In this document: positions 38,386 to 47,474 of the stretch, in pieces
How the letters are laid out: every line of letters begins with the position of its first letter
Numbering within the stretch: the stretch's first letter is position 1
NCBI GenBank assembly: GCA_013360195.1
Contig: JABWCQ010000007.1
Coordinates: 109,458-173,457, forward strand
Source: a bacterium
GTDB taxonomy: Bacteria > Electryoneota > RPQS01
DNA length: 64,000 nt
Direction of reading: 5' to 3'
Made by a program: the position numbers and the translations under genes
Notes under the pieces: generated by a model
Databases searched by the model: none
Seen by the model: the letters and a program-made list of their open reading frames with translations, nothing else
What the model was told of the DNA's origin: nothing

Positions 38386-40029
38386 ATGATGATCAAGCAG
38401 GAAAACAACGTGATTGAACGTACGAACTCGCCTATAGGCAAGTCACAAAACGAAGGTCAACGAATTCTTATTGTTGACGACGATGCGGTCATATGCGAAA
38501 TCGCTGAAAGCATTCTGGCCGAGTCCGGCTGGACGACAGGTCATGCCTGCACGCCTGCAGAAGCACTTCTAAGCATGGACTCGAACCGCTGGCCGGTCGT
38601 TTTGTGCGATGTGCATTTGCCCGGAGACTCCGGCGAATTGCTGCAGAACTTGAGAACCAAGTACCCGACCACTCAGGTTGTGATGATAACAGGAGATCCA
38701 ACCGTCGGAAGTATGCGGCATGCTATGAAAACAGGAGCCTACGACTATCTGCTGAAGCCGATTCGCCGCGAAGAACTCCTGCGTGTAACGGAATTGGCGC
38801 TTGACAAATACAAGTTGCTGATTCGGAAAGTCGAGTTGGAAGAAGAAAACGAGCGCTATCGCATTCAGCTCGAAGCGCTTGTTGGGCAACGCACTGATCA
38901 ATTGCGTGACAGTGAACTGCGCTATCGGACTCTTTTCAACAATGCCGTTGACGCCATCATGCTTGTCAACCCCAAGGACGGGTTGATTATCGAACTGAAC
39001 GGCGCTGCCGTGAAGCTTGCCGGACGCAAGTCATTTGATATCGTCGGAACAAGCATAAGAAACTACGTAGGCGAACAGCTCGATCGGTGCCTGATTAATG
39101 ACGATTCAGAGTTCCAGGTTTGGCGAATTCCCGAACTCGTTTTTCGCGACCACGAGTTAAATGAACATCTGACTGCAGCGACGGTGAACAAGATTAAGCT
39201 TGAAGGTGAAACCGTTCTGCAGATTGTTGCGCGTGACTCCGGCGGCGATAACAGGGAACTCGCTCAACGCGCAAGTTTGATGGAATTGGAATTGATGAGC
39301 GAACAGCGTCTTGCTAACATCGGACTGCTCGCAAGCGGTGTCGCGCACAATATCAACACTCCGCTTATGGGTATATACGGTCTGGCGCAAATCATCAAGA
39401 TTAAACATCCGGAACTTGAAGATATTGACGGTGTCATCGCGCAAGTCGAGCGAATCAACGGCATCGTACGCAATCTAATGTGGAAAAGTCGTCAGGAGCA
39501 GGAGCAGGCTAGACAGGACATTGATTTTAATATTCTGTTGCAGGAAGAACTGCGCTTTCTAGAGGCCGATATGATGTTCAAGCACAATGTCGAGAAGATG
39601 TTTGAATTTGCTTCGGACTTACCGCCTATTTGGGGCAGGTACAGCGACTTCTCGCAGTCCATTGTAAACATAATCAGGAATGCGCTTGACTCGATGCACG
39701 ATTCGCCCCGTAAGCAGCTTCACGTGATCACCTCAAAGGTCGACGGTAACATAGCCGTTACGATTAAGGACACTGGTTCGGGAATTCCGGCCGAAAACTT
39801 GAACCAGATCTTTGACCCGTTTTTCACGACCAAACCGCCGGTAGGCAAATCAAACAACGGTGAACCCACGGGGACCGGCCTCGGTCTGTCGACTGTGCAG
39901 AAGTTGCTTCTGCCATATTCGTGCAGGTTTGACGTACAGAGCAAGGTTGGTGAAGGCACTGCCTTTACACTTTTTATTCCAATTGAGCAGAACCAGCCAA
40001 CCGAGGAAGAGCTGAAGGCAATGCACTGA
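38386..40029 (+). CDS. Hybrid histidine kinase: receiver, PAS, DHp and ATPase domains
   Basis: 547 residues from the ATG at 38386, two bases after the preceding stop; a TTG at 38380 and an ATG at 38389 are alternatives. Receiver ~26-140 with Asp75 (VVLCDVHLP) and LLKPIRR; a coiled-coil linker; PAS ~178-285 (LFNNAVDAIMLVNPKDG); DHp with His321 in GVAHNINTPLMG; ATPase with NIIRNALDSM, DTGSGIP and GTGLGLSTV, so kinase activity is expected. No membrane segment, so it is cytoplasmic; a receiver at the N-terminus suggests it takes input from another kinase. Confidence 0.93.
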   Translation: MMIKQENNVIERTNSPIGKSQNEGQRILIVDDDAVICEIAESILAESGWTTGHACTPAEALLSMDSNRWPVVLCDVHLPGDSGELLQNLRTKYPTTQVVMITGDPTVGSMRHAMKTGAYDYLLKPIRREELLRVTELALDKYKLLIRKVELEEENERYRIQLEALVGQRTDQLRDSELRYRTLFNNAVDAIMLVNPKDGLIIELNGAAVKLAGRKSFDIVGTSIRNYVGEQLDRCLINDDSEFQVWRIPELVFRDHELNEHLTAATVNKIKLEGETVLQIVARDSGGDNRELAQRASLMELELMSEQRLANIGLLASGVAHNINTPLMGIYGLAQIIKIKHPELEDIDGVIAQVERINGIVRNLMWKSRQEQEQARQDIDFNILLQEELRFLEADMMFKHNVEKMFEFASDLPPIWGRYSDFSQSIVNIIRNALDSMHDSPRKQLHVITSKVDGNIAVTIKDTGSGIPAENLNQIFDPFFTTKPPVGKSNNGEPTGTGLGLSTVQKLLLPYSCRFDVQSKVGEGTAFTLFIPIEQNQPTEEELKAMH

Positions 40030-40048
40030 TACGCACAGTAATTGTAGA

Positions 40049-40078
40049 GAAAGCCCGCCGCATATGCGGCGGGCTTTC
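40049..40078. terminator. Bidirectional terminator between the kinase gene and miaA
   Basis: A 30-base perfect palindrome built on AAAGCCCGCCGCAT. The minus strand continues CTCTAC and the plus strand CTTATT, so T-runs are partly within the stem. It separates converging genes. Confidence 0.75.
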
Positions 40079-40079
40079 C

Positions 40080-41024
40080 TTATTCATTCAATTCACTGTA
40101 TATCCGAATCGCTATCTCGTCGGCTGAATCGGCAAAACTTCGCTCAACCTTTTGCACCCGAGCGTCATTCCTGTACCACGTCAATTGTCGCTTGACATAG
40201 TGCCTAACGGCTTGCTTGATCTTGTCCCGCATTACGCCGAAATCGTACTCACCTCGCAAAAACGGGAAAACCTCTTGGTAGCCATGAGTGCGCAAGGCGT
40301 TCGTATTAGATTCGTCGTATCCGTTCTGCCAAAGTCCTTTCACTTCATCCACAAGCCCGGCCTCGAGCATTCTGTCAACCCGTTCATTGACGCGAGCATA
40401 CGTTTCAGTACGGTCGCCGTAAAGGAAGAACATCCTGAATCTTGCGGTCAGTGCCGTTGTAGGTCGACTGCGAAGTTCTGACAGCCGGTACCCCGTTGCC
40501 CGGTAAACTCCGATTGCACGCATTACTCGATGATAATCGTTCACACGCGTTTTCCCGGCAATGTCAGCGTCAATGCTCTGCAGTTCACGAAGCATCTCCT
40601 CCGCTCCCCGTCTCTCCCACTCCCGCCTCAGCGCCAAGTAGTCGATCAGAGGTTCATCATCAACCGTATAAAGTCCGTCGATCAGTGCGCGCAGATAAAG
40701 CATTGAACCGCCCACCACCAGCGTCCGGCGGCCGAATGAACAGCGGTCATTAATTACCTGCCGAGCTTCACGCGCAAAATCACCTGCAGTCCATCTCTCC
40801 GATATCGATTTGCTCGCGACAAAATGATGTTTTACCGCGTCAAGCTGCGCCTTTGAGGGAGGAGCAGAACCAATTCTCAGTTCGCGATAAACTTGCCGTG
40901 AATCGGCATTAATGATCTCCGCGCCTAGTCGCTGCGCAAGAGGAATTGAAACATCGGTTTTTCCCGATGCAGTCGTGCCCGCCAATACGACGACTTCAGG
41001 TATTTTGTCAACCTGTTCGTCCAA
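40080..41024 (-). CDS. miaA: tRNA dimethylallyltransferase
   Basis: Adds the dimethylallyl group to A37 of tRNAs that read codons beginning with U. 314 residues, normal. P-loop GTTASGKT at 16-23, substrate motif NADSRQVY, GGSMLYLRALIDG, and the C-terminal RQLTWYRND are the family features. It is the last gene of the long minus-strand operon; its start overlaps the mutL end by 17 bases, the mutL-miaA order known in enterobacteria. Confidence 0.95.
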   Translation of the reverse strand: MDEQVDKIPEVVVLAGTTASGKTDVSIPLAQRLGAEIINADSRQVYRELRIGSAPPSKAQLDAVKHHFVASKSISERWTAGDFAREARQVINDRCSFGRRTLVVGGSMLYLRALIDGLYTVDDEPLIDYLALRREWERRGAEEMLRELQSIDADIAGKTRVNDYHRVMRAIGVYRATGYRLSELRSRPTTALTARFRMFFLYGDRTETYARVNERVDRMLEAGLVDEVKGLWQNGYDESNTNALRTHGYQEVFPFLRGEYDFGVMRDKIKQAVRHYVKRQLTWYRNDARVQKVERSFADSADEIAIRIYSELNE

Positions 41025-42756
41025 ATCGATGGTCCAATTCGCTAAGCTTTATCTCGATGAATGTCGGCCTGCCGTGCGGGCAGCTTCCGGGCTGCTGCGT
41101 TGCAAAAAGCTCGTCTACAAGCACGGTCATTTCCTCCGTGGAAAGTTCATCCCCGGTGCGAATTGCCGCTTTGCAGGCAAACCCCGCTGCCAAAGCCTCA
41201 CGTGGTCCCAATCTGGCGCGCCTGAACTCATCGTACTCCGAGATCATTTCGTGGAGCATACTTACCTCGGATGCGCGTCGAAGACCCGCTGGAACCGCCT
41301 CAACACTGTATGCCCTGGGCCCGAATTCGCGAACCACAAAACCGAATGCAGATATCTCGCTTTGCATCTCGCGAAACGATGCATCTTCTTCCGGGTTCAA
41401 TTCAAGAAGCAGTGGAAACAACAGCTGCTGCGATGCAAAAGTCCTGTTGTCAAAACTTCGCAGCGCGCGCTCATACAAAACCCGCTCGTGCGCTGCATGC
41501 TGATCAATAATCGCCAGCCCTGACCGAATCGGCGCGATTAAGTACTTTGCATGAACTTGGTAGATTTGCGCGCGAAGCTTTGCAGCCGGAGTCGGCTGCG
41601 ACGACTGATAAGAGGTTATCGGAGTGTGCTGGGCAGGGCTGCTGGTCGAAACGCTCTGCACCATCGGCAGTGAATAAACGGGAGGTTTCGCAGTGAACAG
41701 TGATGGAGGCTCGACAGTTCCTTCAGGAATCGGCGACGTGAATCCTTGTCGTAATTCGTTCAGTGTGGTCTGCTGTCCTTTCAGTGCCTCACGCAGCGCT
41801 TCAAAAACCGCCGCGTGAACAAGCCGTTCATCGGAAAACCGAACTTCCCTTTTGGCAGGATGAACATTGACATCAACACCTGAGGCCTCAAGCTCTATGA
41901 ACAGAATGTAGAACGGCCACTCGCCTTCGTCAAGCCAATCGCGGAGAGCACCTTTAGCAACCCCCGCAAGTCCAGTGCTCTGAAACGGCCGCCTGTTCAC
42001 GAAAAGAAACTGATCGCCGCGCCCTCGCCGGTTCAATTCGCGCCGTCCCAACACTCCGTGCACACGAACGCCCCTGATCTCGTGCTCAATTACGAGCAGC
42101 TTTTCATCGATGCCCGCACCAAATACGTCAGCAACTCGCTCTCGAAAAGTTCCCGCTGGCCACACAAACTGCAGTGAATCGCCATGACGGAATGACCACG
42201 ACACTTCTGGGTACGCTAAAGCATAGGTTCGAAGTGTCCGGATGGAATGCGAAAGCTCGGTCGCATCTGCTTTGAGAAACTTCGCCCGCGCAGGAGTGTT
42301 GAAAAAGATTGATCGCACTCGGACAAGTGTTCCTCTTGGTGAGGGTACTGCCTCTTCGTGCACGATGTCTCCGCTTATCACATGCAGACGAAATCCAAAG
42401 TCTGACGTTGCATCTCGTGAGACGATTTCCAAGTCGCTGACCGACGCGATACTTGGCAGCGCTTCGCCTCGAAAACCAAGTGTCGCGATTGCGAAGAGAT
42501 TTGACTCCGACGTCAGTTTCGAAGTCGCGTGACGCTCGAGGGAAAGAAGCATATCGTCGCGGGACATACCCCCGCCGTCGTCGCGCACGGCGATCAACTC
42601 TCTGCCCGATCCGTCCAATTCAATGTCGATTTTCGACGCACCCGCATCAAGCGAATTGTCGATCAGTTCGCGCAATACCGACGCCGGACGTTCAATGACT
42701 TCTCCCGCCGCAATCTGATTGACCAATTGCTCGGGCAATATTCTAATTTTAGCCAC
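41008..42756 (-). CDS. mutL: DNA mismatch repair protein MutL
   Basis: 582 residues. N-terminal GHKL ATPase with RPASVLRELIDNSLDAGA, DDGGGM and LGFRGEALPSIASV. A proline-rich linker (~335-395) leads to the C-terminal dimerisation domain with the endonuclease motif DQHAAHERVLYE (DQHAx2Ex4E) and CPHGRPT, so this is the nicking type of MutL found in bacteria without MutH. No mutS is in the window. The start overlaps the cyclodeaminase gene by eight bases. Confidence 0.95.
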   Translation of the reverse strand: MAKIRILPEQLVNQIAAGEVIERPASVLRELIDNSLDAGASKIDIELDGSGRELIAVRDDGGGMSRDDMLLSLERHATSKLTSESNLFAIATLGFRGEALPSIASVSDLEIVSRDATSDFGFRLHVISGDIVHEEAVPSPRGTLVRVRSIFFNTPARAKFLKADATELSHSIRTLRTYALAYPEVSWSFRHGDSLQFVWPAGTFRERVADVFGAGIDEKLLVIEHEIRGVRVHGVLGRRELNRRGRGDQFLFVNRRPFQSTGLAGVAKGALRDWLDEGEWPFYILFIELEASGVDVNVHPAKREVRFSDERLVHAAVFEALREALKGQQTTLNELRQGFTSPIPEGTVEPPSLFTAKPPVYSLPMVQSVSTSSPAQHTPITSYQSSQPTPAAKLRAQIYQVHAKYLIAPIRSGLAIIDQHAAHERVLYERALRSFDNRTFASQQLLFPLLLELNPEEDASFREMQSEISAFGFVVREFGPRAYSVEAVPAGLRRASEVSMLHEMISEYDEFRRARLGPREALAAGFACKAAIRTGDELSTEEMTVLVDELFATQQPGSCPHGRPTFIEIKLSELDHRFGRTG

Positions 42757-43402
42757 GCAGCTTCATCTCAACATGACTGCGGACTTCCGCGAGTTCTCTG
42801 CGTGCTTCTGTTCGCGTGCGCTCAACTTCGGTTCGCAGCAGATTGCTTTTGTCGTCAGACCGACCAAGCAGATTTATCAGCACATTATTCGCAGCGCCTT
42901 CAAGCCCGGCCAAGAGCATTTCAGCTCCCGTCGCCGCGTCCGAAACAGTATTGGGATTTCCTTTACTCACAATAGTCAAAGCAAATTCAAGCGCGGCACG
43001 GCACTGATGCATTGTCTGACGAGGCACTTCAATTGTGTCCGTCGTGGCTTCTGCAACTTCCTTCTCCTTGCGCGACTTTTCCTCACTTGTACTTTCAGGA
43101 AGTTTGACTGCTACCCTGAATCTTGAAAACGCCCATGTGTCCTCATCAATTTGCTTAAGCAGCTTTAATCTGAGCTCTTCCAGCTTGTCGCGGACAGTTG
43201 CAAGTTCGGTCGAAACTGCTTCATATCCCTTTTTCCCAATCGTGAATTCACACACCATGACGAGTAATGCGGCACCAACAGACCCTGACAAGGCCGCTGC
43301 ACTTCCGCCACCGGGTGCAGGTGACTTTGCGGCGATCTGTTCTACAAATCCCGCCACAGGCTGATAAACAAGCTTTGACGGCATTTCCGGCGTATATGAC
43401 AT
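42749..43402 (-). CDS. Cyclodeaminase/cyclohydrolase family protein (FTCD C-terminal type)
   Basis: 217 residues, matching the stand-alone formiminotetrahydrofolate cyclodeaminase family (~210). The glycine-rich folate motif PAPGGGSAAALSGSVGAAL is at ~28-46, and the rest is helical with the conserved GNPNTVSDAATGAEML region. Given the formimidoyltransferase gene 10 bases upstream, it most likely releases ammonia from 5-formimino-THF to give 5,10-methenyl-THF. The enzyme activity is inferred from family and context. Confidence 0.88.
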   Translation of the reverse strand: MSYTPEMPSKLVYQPVAGFVEQIAAKSPAPGGGSAAALSGSVGAALLVMVCEFTIGKKGYEAVSTELATVRDKLEELRLKLLKQIDEDTWAFSRFRVAVKLPESTSEEKSRKEKEVAEATTDTIEVPRQTMHQCRAALEFALTIVSKGNPNTVSDAATGAEMLLAGLEGAANNVLINLLGRSDDKSNLLRTEVERTRTEARRELAEVRSHVEMKLRG

Positions 43403-43412
43403 GACTAAGTTC

Positions 43413-44459
43413 CTATTCTGAAATCGCGTATTCGATAATCTTCTTTACTGGATCAAATACATTAAAGGAAGAAAGACCAAGTTTCTCCTCAACCAGCGCA
43501 ATCGCTTCAGACGTCTGCTTTGGACGTGCAAGCTTTTCCCTCCATACGTAATAGTCGGATGCCAACAGAAGCGCCTCAAGCGGAATCAACCCGACAACTT
43601 CCGAGCCGAACACATTCAAACCGCGCTTCTCCGCTTCGAATCTTGACTGCTCAAAGGCAATATGCGGTGCGGTTATCAAGTAGTTTGTCAGATTTATGGA
43701 TACTTGACAGAAGCGTGCCTCATCGAGGTAGACACCCATCGCTTTGCAGTTTTGCAGCGGCCCCGGATGATACACGGTCTTGCCTGTCGCGCTCAATACG
43801 TCCTCACCGTTGTCATGCTTCAGTGGCCATCCCATCTGACGAATATGCAAGGCAACATCATGAACCGCGGCAACGTCCGCAGTCTGCACGTTGACATTGT
43901 ACGCGACCAGAAAGAATCTCGCCCCTGTGATTACGCAACCGAATTTCGGCACAAATTTGTGCGGCCCGAAATCAGGTGTCCATTCCGGACTCTGCATTTT
44001 CTCAGGCAGCGCCTCGTATTCGCCCTTTCTGACTTTGGCAAGATTCCGTCTCTCCGGAGTTGATGCCGCGGCCTCATACAGATAAACAGGCACACCAAGT
44101 TCCTCGCCGACTCTGCGGCCGTATTGCCTCGAAAGTTCCGCACACTCGGACATCGTGATGTTGCGCACGGGTACAAAAGGTGCCACATCAACAGCGCCGC
44201 TGCGCGGATGCTCGCCCTTGTGCACCGTCATGTCAATCTCCTCAGCCGCCGCAGCCGTCAACCGGAAAGTGGCTTCGACACAAGCGTCGGGCTCTCCGGC
44301 ATACGTAATCACACAGCGGTTATAGTCCCCGTTCGGATCTACATCAAGCAGTTTCACTCCCGGCACTCTTCGAACCGCACCTGCGATTCGCTCTATCTTC
44401 TCCCTGTCCCGGCCTTCCGAAATGTTTGGAACACACTCTACGATCTTCTTATTGCTCAT
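43413..44459 (-). CDS. ftcD: Glutamate formimidoyltransferase
   Basis: Transfers the formimino group of N-formimino-L-glutamate to tetrahydrofolate. 348 residues; the N-terminal ~300 match the transferase half of FTCD. VECVPNISEGRD opens the protein and GEHPRSGAVDVAPFVPV carries the catalytic histidine (His84; His82 in the pig enzyme). The partner cyclodeaminase is encoded next. Together they would complete histidine degradation begun by HutU and HutI encoded at 14359-18055. Confidence 0.94.
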   Translation of the reverse strand: MSNKKIVECVPNISEGRDREKIERIAGAVRRVPGVKLLDVDPNGDYNRCVITYAGEPDACVEATFRLTAAAAEEIDMTVHKGEHPRSGAVDVAPFVPVRNITMSECAELSRQYGRRVGEELGVPVYLYEAAASTPERRNLAKVRKGEYEALPEKMQSPEWTPDFGPHKFVPKFGCVITGARFFLVAYNVNVQTADVAAVHDVALHIRQMGWPLKHDNGEDVLSATGKTVYHPGPLQNCKAMGVYLDEARFCQVSINLTNYLITAPHIAFEQSRFEAEKRGLNVFGSEVVGLIPLEALLLASDYYVWREKLARPKQTSEAIALVEEKLGLSSFNVFDPVKKIIEYAISE

Positions 44460-44466
44460 TGTAAAC

Positions 44467-45921
44467 TCAATTCGCCGCGCGATAAACCGCGCGCACCATG
44501 TTATCCTGGATGTTTCTCACAAAATTCCTTGAGCATCTGAAATTGTTGCACAAAATCGCAAAGGCCAGCTTTCTTCCGCTGTCCAAGCCAATGTAACCTG
44601 CCAATGCCGAAACATTCGTCATTGTCCCCGTCTTTGCCCTCACTCTTCCAAGCAATCCGTCTGTGGACAACCGTCCTCCCACGGTCCCGTCCACACCCGA
44701 TTGTGACAGCGATGCCTCAAAGTCATTTGCGAACTCTGATTTTGCTATCTTAATAAGCAGTTGAACATTCGCGCGCGCCGATACAATGTTCTGTCTCGAT
44801 AGTCCTGAACCGTCTTGCAGCGAAACTTGATCCCTGTGGACTCCAAACTGGCGCGCAATCTTCTGCACCACCCGAAGTCCAGACGAAGGCGAACCCTCCC
44901 CGAACTCCTTGTAGCCCGAAGCGGACAGCAAATACTCGGCAAGATAGTTGTCACTGTCCTTGTTTGTGATAGCGGCTATGTCGGTCACGGGCGGAGAGAA
45001 AAACTCCAGCAGAACTGTCCCGTTCCCGTTCGAGTTTCGGGACACAATCACTTTCCCGCTCACTGTGATTCCCTTTCGTGCCAGCGCGTCTTTCAAAGCA
45101 AGCCCGAAATAGTATGCCGGCTCCTGAATCGGAAACCAAATGTATTGCGGATCGTCGCCGCGCGCCATGACTCCGCTTATCTCCAGTTCATCCCTGCACG
45201 GCGTCACATTGAACTCTATCCAGCTCTCATCTGCACCGGAGTTCGTCACAACGTTGTTCAGAACTTTCACGGGCGCAAACGGAGGATCAATGATGACGTC
45301 CGCGCCAAGTCCCTCTGCCATTCCGGGACCAATGGCAATGTGACAAACATTGCTGTTGTAGCCCGTGCCGTCAACACTTGGGGCAAATCCCTCACGCAAA
45401 TCCCCCATCTCCCATACCCCATTGCCGCAGGATCGTTTAAACCGGCTGACGACTATCTCAAGGTCGCCGTTAATGCTGCGAAGACCTTTGGCATAGAGCT
45501 CATCGGCCATTTTGTCGAGCGCAGGTTTGCCAATGTCTTTGCGATACTTGCGGTCAAACATTGGGTCGCCCGTGCAGATTACTTTGACCGCTCCGCTCAC
45601 TCCGCCCTGAGCATCCATGCCTGAACCCGACACTATTTTTGTCGAAAACCTGTAGTCGGGGCCAAGTGTTTGAAATGCAGCTGCGGTGCTCCAGAGCTTG
45701 GTGACCGATGCAGGTATCAAGAGACGTTCCGCGTCAATTGCCGCGATGTCGTGGCCGGACTCCACGTCAGCAAACAAGATACTCCATGAGGCACCCTTGA
45801 CCGGTTCAAGATTTATTAATGAATCCAATTGTGATTCCAGACCGGCTGCCCGCGAAACGTGCGTAGTTAGAAAGAGCAGCGTCGCAATCGCAATACTGCA
45901 CGAAGAAATTCTCTTGCTCAA
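44467..45921 (-). CDS. dacB: D-alanyl-D-alanine carboxypeptidase/endopeptidase (PBP4 family)
   Basis: Peptidoglycan trimming enzyme of class C. Motifs are SVTK (nucleophile Ser72, Lys75), SGLSRQN in the SxN position, and AKTGTMTN (KTG). Length ~484, as in E. coli DacB (477), with the usual inserted domains. The start is uncertain: a TTG at 45921 gives a compact signal peptide (SKRISSC SIAIATLLFLTT), while a TTG at 45981 would put 18 residues in front and overlap the recombinase gene by 53 bases. I chose the former. Confidence 0.9.
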   Translation of the reverse strand: MSKRISSCSIAIATLLFLTTHVSRAAGLESQLDSLINLEPVKGASWSILFADVESGHDIAAIDAERLLIPASVTKLWSTAAAFQTLGPDYRFSTKIVSGSGMDAQGGVSGAVKVICTGDPMFDRKYRKDIGKPALDKMADELYAKGLRSINGDLEIVVSRFKRSCGNGVWEMGDLREGFAPSVDGTGYNSNVCHIAIGPGMAEGLGADVIIDPPFAPVKVLNNVVTNSGADESWIEFNVTPCRDELEISGVMARGDDPQYIWFPIQEPAYYFGLALKDALARKGITVSGKVIVSRNSNGNGTVLLEFFSPPVTDIAAITNKDSDNYLAEYLLSASGYKEFGEGSPSSGLRVVQKIARQFGVHRDQVSLQDGSGLSRQNIVSARANVQLLIKIAKSEFANDFEASLSQSGVDGTVGGRLSTDGLLGRVRAKTGTMTNVSALAGYIGLDSGRKLAFAILCNNFRCSRNFVRNIQDNMVRAVYRAAN

Positions 45922-45928
45922 GATGCTT

Positions 45929-46888
45929 TTAACCGCGAGGATGAAACGACCGGATGGTCTCAGTGAGATACTCCCGGTCAAGGTGTGTATATACTTCTGT
46001 CGTGGAGATGGAAGAATGGCCTAACAATTCCTGTACCACTCGCAAATCCGCTCCGCCTTCAAGCAGATGCGTCGCGAAACTGTGGCGAAGGGTATGGGGA
46101 GTTATGTGATTGCCGAGTCCGGCCTTTTTACTCAAGGTTCGGAGCATAATCCCGCAGCCGAACCGGGTCATCGGCCTGCCCCGCGTGGAAAGGAACAAGA
46201 AGTCCCCTGCCACTGACCTCAAGTCAGTTGTGCTGTTATTTTCGCGACCGGCGCATAATACAGGGCGACCGTGCTCAAGATACTTGTCAACCGCACAAGC
46301 TGCGGCCTCGCCAAACGGACACAATCGCTCCTTCCCCCCCTTCCCGCGAATACGCAGCACTCGTTCACGGGCATTCAACTGTGAAACACGTAAGTCACAC
46401 AGCTCGGATACTCTGAGGCCTGCGGAATAGGCTAACTCAATCATTGCTCGATTTCGCAGAGCAACTGCATCTTCGCCTTCAGAGGCGGAAAGCAGCTCTT
46501 CTATTATTCTCAACGGGGCCACCTTGGGCAGCCGTCTTCCTGCAGAAACTCCCCGCAAGTCCTCCGCAGGGCTCCGTTCAATCCGTCGTTCGCGCAACAG
46601 CCACTTGTAGAAATTGCGTATGGCAGAATACCTGCGGTTTTCCGATCGCGCCGATCCGCTTTCCAGTGAACGCAGTGCTGTTTCCAGTTGGTCGTGATTG
46701 ATCTCTTCAAGTCTCTCGCCAATCCTCGCAAGTTCGCCTGCCAGCAAACTCAAGTCCCGCCGATACGCGATTATAGTATTCTTGGAGATCTGCCGTTCGT
46801 ACTTACGGGCGCGCAACCACTCCTCAATAAGATGCTCCTGCTGAGGATCAAGGACGGACGAAGGGATTGTACTTTTTTTCGTGGCCAA
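45929..46888 (-). CDS. xerD: XerC/XerD-type tyrosine recombinase
   Basis: 319 residues, with an N-terminal SAM-like core-binding domain and a C-terminal catalytic domain. The full set is present: Arg159 (AGLRVSEL), Lys183 (RGKGGKER), His265 and Arg268 (PHTLRHS), His291 (LGHSS) and Tyr300 (EVYTH). XerC/XerD resolve chromosome dimers at dif; which of the two cannot be told, the HxLRHSFATHLL and STTEVYTH stretches fit XerD well. Its start overlaps the MBL hydrolase gene by 41 bases. Confidence 0.92.
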   Translation of the reverse strand: MATKKSTIPSSVLDPQQEHLIEEWLRARKYERQISKNTIIAYRRDLSLLAGELARIGERLEEINHDQLETALRSLESGSARSENRRYSAIRNFYKWLLRERRIERSPAEDLRGVSAGRRLPKVAPLRIIEELLSASEGEDAVALRNRAMIELAYSAGLRVSELCDLRVSQLNARERVLRIRGKGGKERLCPFGEAAACAVDKYLEHGRPVLCAGRENNSTTDLRSVAGDFLFLSTRGRPMTRFGCGIMLRTLSKKAGLGNHITPHTLRHSFATHLLEGGADLRVVQELLGHSSISTTEVYTHLDREYLTETIRSFHPRG

Positions 46889-47474
46889 CTGTGGTGGGTT
46901 CTCCGTGCCCCGGGTATACTACAGTGTCATCTGGCAAACTGTATATTTTCCTGCGAATTGCCTCATGTAGCGCCGCTTCGTCAGAATCAGGAAAGTCCGT
47001 TCTTCCAATAGACTCACAAAGAAGCGTGTCACCGGCAATTAAAGTCTTGTCTGCGAAAAACACGAGAGAACCAGGCGAATGCCCGGGTACATGAAAGAGC
47101 GCGAACGACACATTCCCGCAGCTTAGTCTGTCGCCCTCGTCAAGAGTCTCATCGGCGTCGGGCGAGGTTACTGCATTACCCGTCCATATCGATAGGTTCA
47201 GCGCCGGATCCGTCAGTTTCGGCCTGTCCAACGGATGAATACACAGTGGCGCCTTGAGCGCAGCTTTGGCAATGGAATTGTCGGCAATGTGGTCCACGTG
47301 TCCATGTGTATTGACAATTCGCGTTACCCGCAAATCGTTCTTCTCAATCCACCGCAAAACTTCCTCTGCTTCCGCACCCGGATCGAACCAAATAGCCTCT
47401 CGAGTCTCATCGCACCACGCCACGATGGTATTCATCGCGAATGGACCAACCTCAAGTGAGTAGATTCTCAGCAT
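46848..47474 (-). CDS. MBL-fold metallo-hydrolase (glyoxalase II-like)
   Basis: 208 residues. The binuclear metal motif is THGHVDH (His57, His59, Asp61, His62), with later ligands in HVPGHSPGSLVF, AGDTLL and VVYPGHGEPT. This matches the small YcbL/glyoxalase II-like proteins without the C-terminal substrate domain. Reaction is thioester or related hydrolysis; substrate unknown. Overlaps rpe by seven bases. Confidence 0.9.
   Translation of the reverse strand: MLRIYSLEVGPFAMNTIVAWCDETREAIWFDPGAEAEEVLRWIEKNDLRVTRIVNTHGHVDHIADNSIAKAALKAPLCIHPLDRPKLTDPALNLSIWTGNAVTSPDADETLDEGDRLSCGNVSFALFHVPGHSPGSLVFFADKTLIAGDTLLCESIGRTDFPDSDEAALHEAIRRKIYSLPDDTVVYPGHGEPTTVGHEKKYNPFVRP

Noticed and set aside
44815..45624. 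A 269-codon plus-strand frame opposite dacB
   Set aside because: The minus strand encodes all three PBP motifs; the opposite frame is Arg/His-rich with no recognisable domain.
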